A DNA stretch of 64,000 nt from Massospora cicadina. Its lineage: Eukaryota > Entomophthoromycota > Entomophthoromycetes > Entomophthorales > Entomophthoraceae. The first letter of the stretch is position 1; each line of letters begins with the position of its first letter. Of the stretch, positions 11,110 through 21,965 are shown piece after piece. The notes under the pieces are model-generated. The model was not told the origin of the DNA. It made no database searches and saw nothing but the letters and a program-made list of their open reading frames with translations. The translations under genes were made by a program, and so were the position numbers. The DNA lies in NCBI GenBank assembly GCA_022478985.1, contig JAKSZP010014446.1, forward strand, positions 310,001-374,000, in the 5' to 3' direction.

Positions 11110-12008
11110 TGTTGATTTTTTATTACTCAGACTAGCATTTTACAAATGATGCAAATTAGTTATTTAACTAATTAAGCAATTGATCTTAAATCAGTAGCTA
11201 ATTTTAATTATTTAAGATTTTTAAAATGTATTAAGTTTGATCCTTAATAACTTGGAATGCCCAAAAAATTTTGGACTCATTTTCTACAACCATTGACATT
11301 GTCAAAAAAACCCTGATTTTGTTTTAAATTTTATTGATTAAATTTGACTAAGTCAATGACTTTATAATTCCCAAAAGCATAGGGGTTTGTTTTCAAGTAA
11401 CTTTCTGAATATATAGAAATTGTGGGTGCATTCGCTGCAAATTTTGACATTGTTAAGGAAGTTCTGACCTAATTGAATATCAAATGCTATAAGATTAATG
11501 ACCAGTACTATTATTACTTACCTGAAGCCGTTTATAATAATTTTAGTAGCCTCAGAAGTTAGTGTAGATTTTCCCTACCGTTGAATTACAATCTTTTGAT
11601 TACTTCTGAATCTGACCTGCTTTTTAATTGAGGAGCAAAATATTAGCTTTCTGGCAAAGGATGACAATGTGAAAAAAGAGCATATATTATATGTTGGGTA
11701 AGTTGTGGGCATTAAATTACCATTTTTCACATATGAAGATGGGCACTAGACTGCCACTTGACACCTATAAAATCCACATTTTTATTCTTAATAAAGTACA
11801 CTGGTTTAAAAAAAATTATATAATGTATTTTTGGAAGATATATCTTTTAGGTCTATTCATATTGAAGGCAATGTCTACAGAGTGCTTCATCTGTTGTCAC
11901 ACTTAATGTTAAACCACCTTTTAGTTTGATTAGTGCCCTGTATCATACATAAAAGCACCAAAGACCAAGAACCTTCCAAGAACCTGTGCATGTGCTAACT
12001 TTTACACA
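11110..12008 (+). repeat. Element C 5' LTR
   Basis: 899 bp, TGTTGATTTT...TTTACACA. It is homologous to 14548 onwards (shared blocks such as AAATTGTGGGT and ATTGTTAAGGAAGTTCTGAC). A sense TATA-like CTATAAAA lies at 11765-11772. Confidence 0.75.
11766..11772 (+). promoter_or_regulatory. TATA-like box in element C LTR
   Basis: CACCTATAAAATCC in sense orientation. The 3' LTR counterpart is decayed to CACCTATAGAGTCC near 15192. Confidence 0.4.
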
Positions 12009-12010
12009 AG

Positions 12011-12024
12011 TGGTGCTTACTATA
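12011..12024 (+). other. Element C primer-binding site
   Basis: TGGTGCTTACTATA begins two bases after the LTR end. It has the same core as the PBS of D, E, F and G, which implies the same primer tRNA. Confidence 0.65.
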
Positions 12025-12982
12025 AGGTGGCACCTGAGTTGAGTTATTTGTGAAGAAAATATTTAGCAAAATGAGTGGAGAGTCATCTAGTTGAGGGAGT
12101 GGTGCTTTTTTGGGGCGGGAAAGTGCAAGGATCCAGATCAAGTGAACCTGGACTGCATTGAGGTGAAGAAAACTGCTTTTAAAATCCATTAGAAGTCAAT
12201 AGAGAGAATTACGGTGAGGATTGAAGGTGTGATGAACAACTGATGCAAGAATTCAAGTTGCTGTCTAAAAAAATATTGACAGATCCTGTGATTTTCACTT
12301 TTAAAAACAAGAAAAAACAATCTAGTTCAAGTATATACTACACTGTCACTTTCATTTTAGCAAGTGCCTTGCACAATGAAAGCCATCAAGAATATTATAT
12401 TATAAATTGAATTTAGCTAACAGCTCAAAATTTATGACTAGAACAAGCCAGACAGCCTGCAAATCATTTCTGGTCTAAAATTGTATTAGTGCAAAAATAT
12501 TATCAGCTTTCACAATGTGGTTGCACATCTTAATCCCAGATCATATCAATATGACATTGGTCCTAATTCAACATCACAAAGTGTGCTACAAGACAACATC
12601 CAAATCTAGAGACTGGTCACTGAACTAAAATCAAATTAAGTTAAAGTAAATACAGTATTAGAAAATCTGGTTAATCAGCAATTAGAGACATTGTGTGGAC
12701 ATACATCATCAAAAAATGAGGATATATCAGCAACTCGTATAATATGAAAGTGGTTGCAGCCCTATTGGCTCCTGAGAAAAACAATGAAGTAATCCTTACT
12801 CTTCTGAAGCAATGGCAGGAGATAGAAGAGAAAACAACGAAACTGCATTTTAACATCAGCGACCAAAACACATAGTAATTCATAAATTTAGTAATGTGGT
12901 CCAAATTAAAGAACTAAATGAATAAATGTTGGGCTCAGTATTTAATAAGCAGGAAAAAGTTCTGGAAAATTAAGTTAACGCT
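12025..12982 (+). pseudogene. Element C gag remnant (weak)
   Basis: No long frame. A short stretch near 12625-12720 reads TELKSN, a stop, then VLENLVNQQLETL, which looks like the coiled-coil start of a gypsy Gag. It is followed by frames full of stops. The deletion that removed most of pol must lie between about 12910 and 12983. Confidence 0.3.
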
Positions 12983-13510
12983 ATGGACACTTATAGAATT
13001 GTTGAAAAGATAAATGGTTCAATAGTTAATACATTGAAGAAGCTGGTGGCCAGTGAACTTTCCAAATGGGCAATTTGTTTATCATTGGCTTCATTTGACT
13101 ATAATATAAGTTATCATTTGTCTACTGTAAAATCACCATTTAAACTACTTCATGGACACCAGGTTGTTTGTCGCCAATTTTATATTCTGCACTTGAACCA
13201 TGTTTAGAAATGACACCCTTACAATCTTTGTAGAGCCTATTAAATTTATCAATAGGATTATAACCTTGGCCTACACCAATACTATCACGTGAAAAATAAT
13301 GCCAAAATCATATGATGGTATAAGACGTATGGCATTTCAGGCGCTTAAAATAGGTGAAAAGGTTAGCTATCATGATACCCACAGGTTTGAAAGTTTATTA
13401 GCCTTAATAACTATGGTTTAGACCGTTTATGGTTATATATAAGTCAGCATTGGATGCCTATATAGTTAAGTCCCTTTCAGATGGTATAATGGATAATAGA
13501 ACACAAGCTA
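12983..13510 (+). pseudogene. Element C integrase fragment
   Basis: A 74-codon piece contains VEKINGSIVNTLKKLV, the region around the catalytic Glu (compare VERANGTLV in A and ERVNGTI-like in E). It is followed by SPFKLLHGHQVV, typical of the part after the DDE core. After the stop at 13207, further pieces resemble the C-terminal domain (LITMV..VYGYI). The N-terminal zinc-binding part and the first two catalytic Asp are absent. Confidence 0.65.
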
Positions 13511-13726
13511 AGTTTTTAAACGGCATAGAAATAATTAACAATATCTTAAATATTTTGAAAACCTAATAACTAAGGAAAAAGTATAATACTTTGCAAAAAA
13601 GAATTTTAATATTATAATTCTATTAATTATAACTATAAAAAAGAAATAAAAAATGTAAAAAATACTTTTGTTTAAATAATTTTACTTTTTTAATTTTTAT
13701 ATCTTATGATTGATTAAATTTATAGC

Positions 13727-14025
13727 TAAAGGGTAGGATACCCCAGTGGTAGTATATGAACCCTCTACCACTGCCTTCCCGAGTTTGATCCCAGTAGATG
13801 AACTTTAGGTAGGGGATGATTATGACTGTGTTGGAATTTTGTACCAATTCCCCAAAGTGAGATAGCAAATAGCAAAGGCAGTCCATAGAGTTCTTGGTAT
13901 ATCATACGCCACGCATGGAGGTTTTCTGGGTTTTATCCTCCTTTCCCATTTTCTTTACTTCCCTTCATCAGTGCAGTATCATCCCCAGGTTGGCCCATCT
14001 CAAATAAAATTAAAAGTATAGCTAA
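13727..14025 (+). repeat. tRNA-related SINE copy 1
   Basis: The head GGATACCCCAGTGGTAGTAT resembles a pol III A box, and GAGTTTGATCCCAG about 45 bases later resembles a B box. The body ends in TCCCCAGGTTGGCCCATCTC followed by an A-rich tail. The 3' end is shared with the copy at 23755. It lies inside element C. The boundaries are approximate. Confidence 0.55.
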
Positions 14026-14524
14026 TCTTTTTGGTATTGGATGCCAAAACGTTGAGTTGACTTTTAGGAAAGGGTTGCATGATGACCTCTCTGATTAGAT
14101 CTTTGAGTATAAGCTGATAGTAAACTGAGGCCAAAGCTAACTTATTATGAAACTAAGTATGTTTTTTTAGTACTAGATGGTCCCAGAAACTAAGTATGTT
14201 CACTTTAAAGGACTATAAAAGTGACATATTAATGAAAGCCAATGGAAAATTGGATTACTAAGGTAATTGATGCCAATCCTTAATGAAATTATGCATGAAG
14301 AAAAAGACAGTTAGTTAGTATGGTGTTATACAAGAATATAGAAGCAAAAGGAATATTGCTAAAGATGATATTTCAGTCAAAGTACAAGAGCAGTGCTCAG
14401 AGTAAACCAAACATAAATGAGCAAATCAGCTTATCATCTGGAATGAGGTGTCATTTTTACAGAAAGCAATTCAACATAGCATTAATAGCGTAGACATTTG
14501 TAATTTTCTATATCTAAAAGGTTA

Positions 14525-14547
14525 TATTTTGGTAAATCTGGGGGTTG
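14525..14547 (+). other. Element C polypurine tract
   Basis: GGTAAATCTGGGGGTTG directly precedes the TGTTGAG start of the 3' LTR. Confidence 0.55.
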
Positions 14548-15357
14548 TGTTGAGATTTTATAAACCATATTGTATATTCTATAAATGATGCGAAGTTAGT
14601 TACCTAATTAATTGATATAATCGGGTTTATTTAATTAGTAGCTAGTGTTATATTTTATAATTTCTAAAATTTATTGAGCTTGATCTCCAATAACTTTTAA
14701 ATGCCCAAAAATGCAGATGTAATTGTAACATCTTTGAGTATTGCTAAGGTAATTGCAACTTTAAGTTGATTGATGAATTAGAGCTATGTCAATGAGTTTA
14801 GAATCTCAAGAACTTTGAAGCATGTTTTCTGGTAACTTATACACATCTAGAAATTGTGGGTTCATTTGCCACAACTTTTGGAAATTGTTAAGGAAGTTCT
14901 GACCAAACTATTAAATGCTATAAGTCAATGATCAGAAGTTATATTATTACTTTCCTGCAACTATTGCCTATGGTTTTAGAACATAGAAGTTAGGCGATTT
15001 TCCCTACTTTATAAACTAATCTTTAGGTTACTCCTGGGTTTGACCTTCAGGTAATTTAAGAAGCAAATTATTGCTTTCTGACAAAGCATATCAATGCGAA
15101 AAAAGGGCATGCTTTCTATGCAATGGTAAAACGTGGGCATTAAACTGTCATTTGTCACATATGAAAGTGGACATTAGATTGCCACTTGCCACCTATAGAG
15201 TCCACAATTTTTTTAAAAAATAGTACAAAGAATTAGAAAATTATTTGATAGCTTTTATATAAAAGATATATCTTTTTGGTCTATTTTAGGTTGGGAGGCA
15301 ACATTTAATGAGTGTTCTTACCTGTTGTCACATATATTACCAAACCACATTTTTAGC
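14548..15357 (+). repeat. Element C 3' LTR, left part
   Basis: 810 bp homologous to 11110 onwards. It ends in TTAGC (15353-15357), the target duplication of element B2. Confidence 0.75.
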
Positions 15358-16240
15358 TGTAAGGAGAGAATCTGTAATCCTCCCATTCCCAGTGAGGTGA
15401 TTCAAGATTCACAGCCACATCATTAGGGAACTAGTCGTTAGTAAGAGGGTAAACAGGGCACTGCTAAGAATGACAAAAGCAAAAGGAAACCAAGGCAACA
15501 GTGTAAAACGCTGTATGTAGTAGTTGAAAGCAAATAAATAACAATACTTGGTAGGACCCCAAGGTTAATCCACAACCAAGTGGAGATCTGTGAAGGAATG
15601 CTGGGGTGCCTCAATCTGGAGGGGACCAGGGCGGCCCAGCGGTGCACCAGATCCAGAAGATATTTTTGTGAGAATTGAACGGCCAATGCTGTTAGAGACC
15701 TCCTTAAGGAGGTCTGCGCAAAGGTTTGCCCAAGGAACCATATTAAAAACGTAAAATGATGAAGAATTTTTATTAAAAAAGTCAACCAACAAGGAAGGTT
15801 GGTCTTGATAAAAAATACTTAACCAATAAGAGGAATCGTTGATCAGCAGAAGTGGTGCTAAGCCTAAGGGCAACAATAGGTGCACGCTTCCATTGGCCAG
15901 GGTATTGTAGCTCAAGATGGACCTAACTTAAGAAATTGATTGTTGGTAAGGCCAACCCAATTTAGAAATTTTGAAAATTGAACAGGTTCAAAACCCTGTT
16001 TGCTGAGCAACTGAATCAGACCGTTGTTATTTGTAATAAAGCTGGTGCGTTTTACCACCCTTGCTGTAATACCAGGACGAGCATCATGCTCTTTCCCAAA
16101 AACTGATCATATCTTGCCTGAACACAATGTTAGTCATGGTAAGTTTTAGGTCAGCAAGGCTATCAATTTAACCTTTTCCTTCTGATGACCTACCTTATAC
16201 TTACAGTTGGTAACCATAATCGTGTCATCAAGCCATTACA
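15358..16240 (-). repeat. B2 3' LTR
   Basis: 883 bp bounded by TGTAA...TTACA. It contains an 18-bp perfect palindrome GACCTCCTTAAGGAGGTC at 15697-15714 and the CAACCAAC...GTTGGTC hairpin at 15783-15804. Both are conserved in the other family-B LTRs. Confidence 0.85.
15565..15915 (-). pseudogene. Second LTR frame (R/U5 side) in B2
   Basis: A 116-codon open frame downstream of the predicted TATA. It contains MVPWANLCADLLKEVSN and GAPLGRPGPLQIEAP, which recur in the B1 LTRs (43618-43941, 49399-49773). DLLKEV is encoded by the conserved palindrome, so the apparent protein conservation may just reflect conserved RNA structure. Unknown product. Confidence 0.3.
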
Positions 16241-16518
16241 TTACCCTCTCGTTCTTTTGAGGCTCCACCCCCCTCTAGGGGCATTTGCATGGAGTTCTTG
16301 TGGTCTGGGGCCAACGTCGTAGAGGCGATGGTTTCTGGAGACTTAGGTTCTTCAGCCTTGTGGAAACGCTTGTGAAACATTTTGATCATATCTTTGGCAT
16401 GGACGCAGTCATGCTCTGGTACACAATGGTTCTCCGCTGTGTCATATCCCTTCCAGGACACAAGGTACTCAAACAAACTTCTTACTTGGCGTGAGGCTAC
16501 AATCTCCTCCATCTCCAA
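16228..16518 (-). pseudogene. B2 chromodomain and pol C-terminus
   Basis: EEIVASRQVRSLFEYLVSWK, then GYDTAENHCVPEHDCVHAKD and a FHKRFHK block, form the chromodomain at the end of sushi-type integrases, which directs integration by binding modified histones. The frame continues through the purine tract (GGGASKEREGN) and stops 13 bases inside the LTR. It is the same domain as in B1 (44480-44914). Confidence 0.8.
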
Positions 16519-17860
16519 CTACGGTTCCCCATCCACGAGATAGGCCTCTGGAGTCTCTGGTGGGGGCCTTCAAACAACGTAAGCTTAATTCATGGAAGAC
16601 TGATAAGATCCAGAATGAGGGGGGCGATCCAACTAATATGAGGCTTGTCCCACCTTTCTGACAACGCGGTAAGGACCAGTCCTCTTAGGTCTCAGTTTTT
16701 TTGCATGGTTGCTTTATGAGGATGTTTTAGCATCCAGTATCACAAGATACCCCTCCTTGTATGCAGGACTTACCCATCTCAAACCCTTACATTCTGCTTA
16801 TAAGCTTGCATAGCTGCGTCCTAGTTCGTGCTCACCCCCTGGTGTAATTTCTTGATCTTTTTTGCAAAGCCCACCACCGCTTCCACCTTGGATCCACAAC
16901 TGGGCTCCATGTTGAAGCCAGGACTGAAGCCATAGTTGGCGAAGAAGGGAGAAAACCTGATTGATGCGTGTTGGGTTTTGTTATGGATGAATTGTGCCAT
17001 GGGGAGATGGGAAACCCAATCTGAATGTTCCACGGTAGTGTACCACCGCTGGAACTGCTCTAAGCACTGGTTTACTCATTCCGTCCACCCATATGATTGG
17101 GTGAGATAGGCAGTTGAATGGCAGGGATGGACAAGAAGAGTCTTACACAACTCTTCCTAAAATACATAAGTAAACCGGGGCCCCTGATTACTAATTATAT
17201 CCTGGGGCACCTCATGAAGGGAGAACATATGATTACAAAGAGCCTAGCCATCTCTGCCAAGTTTACTACGGAACTGCATGGGTTAAGTGGGCAAACTTCA
17301 TAAAACGATCCATCACTACCATGTTGGCGTGATAACCATCAGATTCAGGTAACTCAACAATAAAATCAACAGATAGGGAAGTCCAAGGCCTTTCGGCCTT
17401 TTAAAATGGTACCAGCAACCCCATTAGGTGCTAGCAATTTAGCTTTATTTGATTTCAGATCAGGCACTTCTTAAAAATACCTGGAAACCTGCATGGCTAA
17501 TTTCCCCAATTATAAGTGCACTAGATTAGCTCTAGAGTCTTTACTTTTTCAGGATGTCAAACAGTGATTCAGTCATGATGGTCCCAGCAGTTTTCCAGGC
17601 GAAGTGGTGTAGAAGGAACCCATAGGCGCCCCTGTTACCACAATATCAATCGATCCAAGGTAAACTCTGGTAACGACCTCTTGATTTAACTCGCTCTTGG
17701 AAAGAACCATGGTATACTAAGCTGACAAAGGCTGTGAAAGGACTAACTTTCTGAACACACCATATTTTTCCGCACTTTCCAGAAAAGCAAGTGCTGGCCT
17801 GTAAGCCAAGGGTGAAGGAAGTTGAGACACAATCTGCCTGGCGGAATCACCATGTGGTGT
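16519..17860 (-). pseudogene. B2 integrase remnant
   Basis: The best piece (17033-16821) reads MEHSDWVSHLPMAQFIHNKT then FANYGFSPGF, the part of the DDE core that follows the catalytic Glu in sushi elements. Upstream (about 17800-17350) shorter pieces match the zinc-binding and first-Asp regions that are clearer in B1. Many stops. The purine-rich end of pol lies immediately downstream. Confidence 0.65.
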
Positions 17861-17883
17861 TGTGTACCTCTATCTCCTTAAAA

Positions 17884-19270
17884 TCAGGAGCTAGTATAGG
17901 GTTTTGGCTCAATGCATCCGCAAATCATTCTCCTTGCCCTTTTTAAACTCATAAAAAAATGAAATTGGGACAGGGTCTCCTTCCAGCGGGTCTGCCGTGG
18001 AGTCAAGACATGAGGTGCGCGGTAGTACAACAAGGGAATGGTGATTTGTACATACGCAGAAGGGTTTGAGTCATGCAAGTGATGACGCCAATAAGTCAGC
18101 GCCTCAACAACTGCTAATAACTCTTTGCTGTATATGGCGTAGTTTAACTCAGGCAGAGACATCTTCCTCAAAAATTTCCCACTGGATGCCCTATTTCATC
18201 TTCACCTAGAGTATTAGAGCCGCCGCTATGGTGAAGTTGAAGGCATCAAAAGCCACAATAAACCACTTTTTGGGGTCTAAATGGCGAGGGAGAGACGCGG
18301 ACAACGGGTTGCACTTTACCACTTGGAAGGCATTTCTACAAAGACGGGGACCACTAGAGCATGTTTTCCCACTCTCCTTAAACAAGGGCACTGTCACTTC
18401 AGAAAGATTCAGTGTGAATTTATAAGTAAATACACGTCCCCCAAAAAACTCCTCAATTTTTTGACTGAAGTGAGATGGGTCACTCAAGAATTGCCTTCTT
18501 CTTGTCTGGAGCTATCATGTGGCCTTGATCAAACATGATGTTGCCCAGAAAGGTGACCTGGGACTTAATGAACTCACACTTACTGATTTTAGGTGTAAGG
18601 TTGGCTGCCCCTAACCTCTCCACCACTTGCCAAAAGTATATAGCATGGGACTCTTGATTGGGGAAAAACACCAGGATATCATCCATGTAAGCCACCGCGC
18701 ACACACCCAGAAGGTCCTCAAGGCCGCATCTATATGACGTTAAAAGATAGCTGGGGCGTTTTTCAGCCCAAAGGGCATGACTTAAAACTGGAAAATTCCT
18801 TTTCAAGTGCAGAACGCGGTTATCCACCCCTAGCCCTTCTTTTTCCAGATCTGATTATGTGCATTTAAGCAGTCCAGTTTGGAGAAGACTTTCACCTTCT
18901 CCACATAGCGAGCAATCTGATATCCAATGGATGGGATTTAAATCTGGTACTGTGACGTTGTTGAGTTTCCCATAGTCTACACATGGGCGTAAGTTACCAT
19001 CTGATTTTTCTCTACAATAAGAAGTGGAGAGAATACCAGGGAGATATGCCATAATATCGCACCTTTGGCTAACTGCTCCATAATCCACGCATCTGAGGCT
19101 GCTTCCTCCCATACAGTAAAAGAGTAATTTGGAGAAATATATGCACCAGATCAACGGTGAGCTTGAACTCTTAAACTCTGAATGAGCTGGTAGTACACTG
19201 GCTGAGGGCGCATTAAATGAAGATTCCAGCCCCTCCAAACAGGAAGGTAAGGGTATCTTCAAAGAGGGTT
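17884..19270 (-). pseudogene. B2 reverse transcriptase and RNase H
   Basis: The RT N-terminal part (19316-18855) includes EKSDGNLRPCVDYGKLNNVT. The catalytic YMDD (18678-18689) lies in VCAVAYMDDILVF. The RNase H part (18487-17884) has KWFIVAFDAFNFTIAAALIL, where the usual SDAS is changed, and LPELNYAIYSKELLAVVEAL. It is colinear with B1 but broken by frameshifts. YMDD is intact. Confidence 0.78.
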
Positions 19271-19274
19271 TCAG

Positions 19275-19795
19275 GATTCCTACCTGAATCATAGATTTGG
19301 CTGAATTGTGCAACAAGATTCAAACCCAAACCAGCAATTTGTTGAGTTGGACGACGGGATTCAAACCTGAGCCATCCAAAAAGCTGCAACCATTATTGGG
19401 GATAATCTGTGACGAACTTTAAGCCCTAAAAGCAGGGTCTAAACTTAATCTATGAGGTGAATGAATTCAAATTAGGAGGTGAGAATTAGATTTTGGCTCA
19501 GTACACATGAAGATGAATCGGGTACCCTCATGAATCTTCCTTATAATTCATTTTTAAGCAAAATAAACTTTACTATCTTTCTTCTTTACACATTTTTAAG
19601 TAAAATTGTAATGTATTGGAATTAACTCGCCATTCCTATTAGCTGGTATAAAGACTTTTTGACCAAGAAAAAAAGGTATTTCTCAATAACCCTCAGGGCT
19701 TTGGGTCGCCCGGCCTAAAACAATTAAGAGATTCATTGTATTGCTAACTGTGATCTTAAAAGAGGGCTTTAGCAATGGAGCAATACTGAGAGTGT
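19275..19795 (-). repeat. Insert in B2 with tRNA-like B boxes
   Basis: Comparison with B1 shows an extra stretch of roughly 500 bp here: B1 homology stops near 19275 and resumes near 19795. On the minus strand it contains GGCTCAGGTTTGAATCCCG and GGGTTTGAATCTTG, both resembling pol III B boxes. A SINE insertion is likely. The boundaries and A box are uncertain. Confidence 0.4.
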
Positions 19796-20660
19796 ATATA
19801 TTAAGCCAGTGGGGAAGATCGCCATGAGAGTTCGCTTTATACACAAAGGGACAATTAACTCATGATCATTCTTCAAAGTTAAGTAAAATGTATTGTCTTA
19901 TAAGTTGGTTCTGATGTCAACTTTTGACACCACTCTACTCCTAAAATAATAGGGTAAAGAATGTTTTTGATGGCTTGGAAACGGTCTGCTAAATGATATT
20001 TGCCAAATTTGATAATCCACTAACCCCAGAACCTTCAGCTTGGGAATACCAAGGGAAGCCTTACCCCTAACCATACCACCTGGAAGGTAATTCAACTTAA
20101 GTTAGCTGGCTAGGTCTTGGTCAATAAAGTTCTAAGAGGCTCATTTATAAATCAAATTAGTTGTGCTGATTTTCCTTAGAGGAGATGAAAGGGCAGCAGT
20201 CAACAAAATTATCAAATGGTTTTATTCAACGCAGAAAATTTCAGCACCTCCCCAGAAAACTCTTCATCAGTAATAATCATGCCTCCAGGGTATGTTTCCA
20301 CATCATAGAATGGAGAGGGATAGTTGGCCACTCTTAACACTGAGGTTGCATATCCCACTATATCTTTGGCAATTGCATAAACATTTTTATAATGGAGAAA
20401 TAACTCCTTTTACTACCGCCTGTGTTCTACGTACCATGGTAGGGTCCAAGCGCAGGTTCTCTGGGGTGATCTGGTATACTGAAATGGGTTTAAAATTAGA
20501 GTTACAAGAGATGATATCTGGCTCGTTTTTGTATAAGGATACATCATTATAAAACACGTTTTAGAACGCTAACAACCTCATATCTATTTTTGGCAGCAGG
20601 TTATGCATTGTTATCCAAGACCATCATTACCAGGCCCATCATCGATGATCCCACCTACAC
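19796..20660 (-). pseudogene. B2 protease and N-terminal region remnant
   Basis: The piece at 20095-19898 starts MNYLPGGMVRG and matches the segment after the DTGAS active site of B1 (YSPGGMVRGGAFQG). Upstream, to about 20640, the plus-strand text parallels B1 47830-48300, but the frame is closed. The DTG itself is lost here. Confidence 0.6.
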
Positions 20661-20972
20661 CATCTGAATGCAGTGCTGAGAAAAAAAATCATTTAATTAT
20701 ATTGTTTTAATTAATTTCAGGGGAAAGCTGGGGAATCACAACACTCATATTGTGAGATTTCCAAATCCACAAGGTATGAGAAAGAAGGGTGGGTACTGTC
20801 CAGTTGGATGTATCAAAAATAGTTTTAAGATGCATTAACCATCAACAAATTGAGAAAATGGTGGTGAGCCTCACCGCGGCTGTGACCAACAGCTGGCGCA
20901 CCCAATTCACACTTCAAAAAAGTCCCACATGGATAATTCAAGTGCACATAAAAAAGTTGGTGGGTCAAAGAA

Positions 20973-21869
20973 TGTAAATAGAAATTGTAACTCTTTCATT
21001 CCCAGTGAGGTGGTGAAAGATCACAGCCACACCGCTAGGGAACTATTTGTTAGCAAGAGGGTAAACAGGGCACTGCAAAAAATGACAAAGCAAAAGAAAC
21101 TAAGGTAACATTGTAAAACGCTGTATGTAGTAGTTGAAAGCAAATAAATAACAATACTTGGTAGTACACCCAAGAGGAGTCCACAACCAAGTGGAGATCT
21201 GAGAAGGAGTGCTGGGGTGCCTCAATCTGGAGGGTACCAGGGCTTCCCAGAGGTGCACCAGATCAGAAGGTATTTTTGTGATTTTAACAGCCAATGTTTT
21301 TAGAGACCTCCTCAAGGAGATCTGCGCACAGGGTTTTCCCAAGAAACAATATTAAAAATGTAAAATGATGAAGAATTTTTATTAAAAAAAAGTCAACCAA
21401 CAAGGAAGGTTGGTCTTGATAAAAAATACTTAACCAACAGGGGGAATAGTTAATCAGCAGAAGTGGTGCTAAGCCTAAGTGCACCAATAGGCGCACGTTT
21501 CCATTGGCCAGGGTATTATAGCTCAAGATTGACCAAACTCAAGTTATTATTTGTAGACAAGGCTGACCCAATTTGGAAATTTTTAAGTCAAGCAGGTTTC
21601 AAAACCCCTTTTGGTAAGCAACCAAATTGAACCATCATATTTGTGATATAGCTGATGCATCTTAACGCCCTTGCTGTAATATGGGGCCAAGCATCTCGCA
21701 CATCCCCAGGACCAACCTGGGCATATCTCGTCTGAACCCATCGATGGACCAGGGTATGTTTGAGGTCAGGAAGGCCTACTAATTTAACCTTTTTGGCCTT
21801 CCAACAACCATCTTTATCCTTACAGTTGGTACCTTCAATCATGTCATCAAGCCAGGAAATTGAATACTA
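20973..21869 (-). repeat. B2 5' LTR
   Basis: 897 bp starting TGTAAATAG. It is homologous to 15358-16240, with the CAACCAAC...GTTGGTC hairpin at 21394-21415 and the CCTCCTCAAGGAG hairpin at 21305-21322. The outer end is degraded but meets the TTAGC duplication. Confidence 0.8.
21588..21842 (-). pseudogene. Open frame across U3 of family-B LTR (B2 copy)
   Basis: 84 codons. It runs KVKLVGLPDLKHTLVHRWVQ, then YAQVG, aligning with the U3 frames at 9429, 37761 and 49989-50302. After that the sequence diverges (PHITARALR for PLISAQALK). Unknown product. It extends to the LTR edge without a stop. Confidence 0.45.
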
Positions 21870-21874
21870 TTAGC

Positions 21875-21965
21875 TTCCTATAGTCATAAAGTGAAGTCCT
21901 AGTAACAAGAATTCTCCAAGAACCTGAGCAAGCACCCTCTTCTTCATATATGTGTAAAATACACA
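21875..21965 (+). repeat. Element C 3' LTR, right part
   Basis: 91 bp matching the end of the 5' LTR (TTCTCCAAGAACCTG versus CTTCCAAGAACCTG) and ending AATACACA. It resumes element C after B2. Confidence 0.75.

Larger units (their letters stand above)
15358..21869 (-). mobile_element. Sushi-type chromodomain element B2
   Basis: A Tf1/sushi-like Ty3 element reading right to left: LTR 20973-21869, N-terminal region and protease, RT, RNase H, integrase, chromodomain, LTR 15358-16240. It is flanked by TTAGC on both sides (15353-15357, 21870-21874). It is more decayed than B1 and carries an extra insert of roughly 500 bp near the protease. The outer LTR end at 21869 has lost its TTACA terminus. 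Confidence 0.88.
11110..21965 (+). mobile_element. Gypsy-type element C, deleted, interrupted by B2
   Basis: The 5' LTR is 11110-12008. The 3' LTR is 14548-15357 plus 21875-21965, split by element B2. Removing B2 and one target copy gives a 3' LTR of 901 bp against 899 bp for the 5' LTR, which confirms the pairing. A PBS and PPT sit at the expected edges. The internal region is only about 2.5 kb: protease, RT and RNase H are gone and only part of integrase remains. The two LTRs differ at many positions, so the element is old. A SINE sits inside it. Confidence 0.75.
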
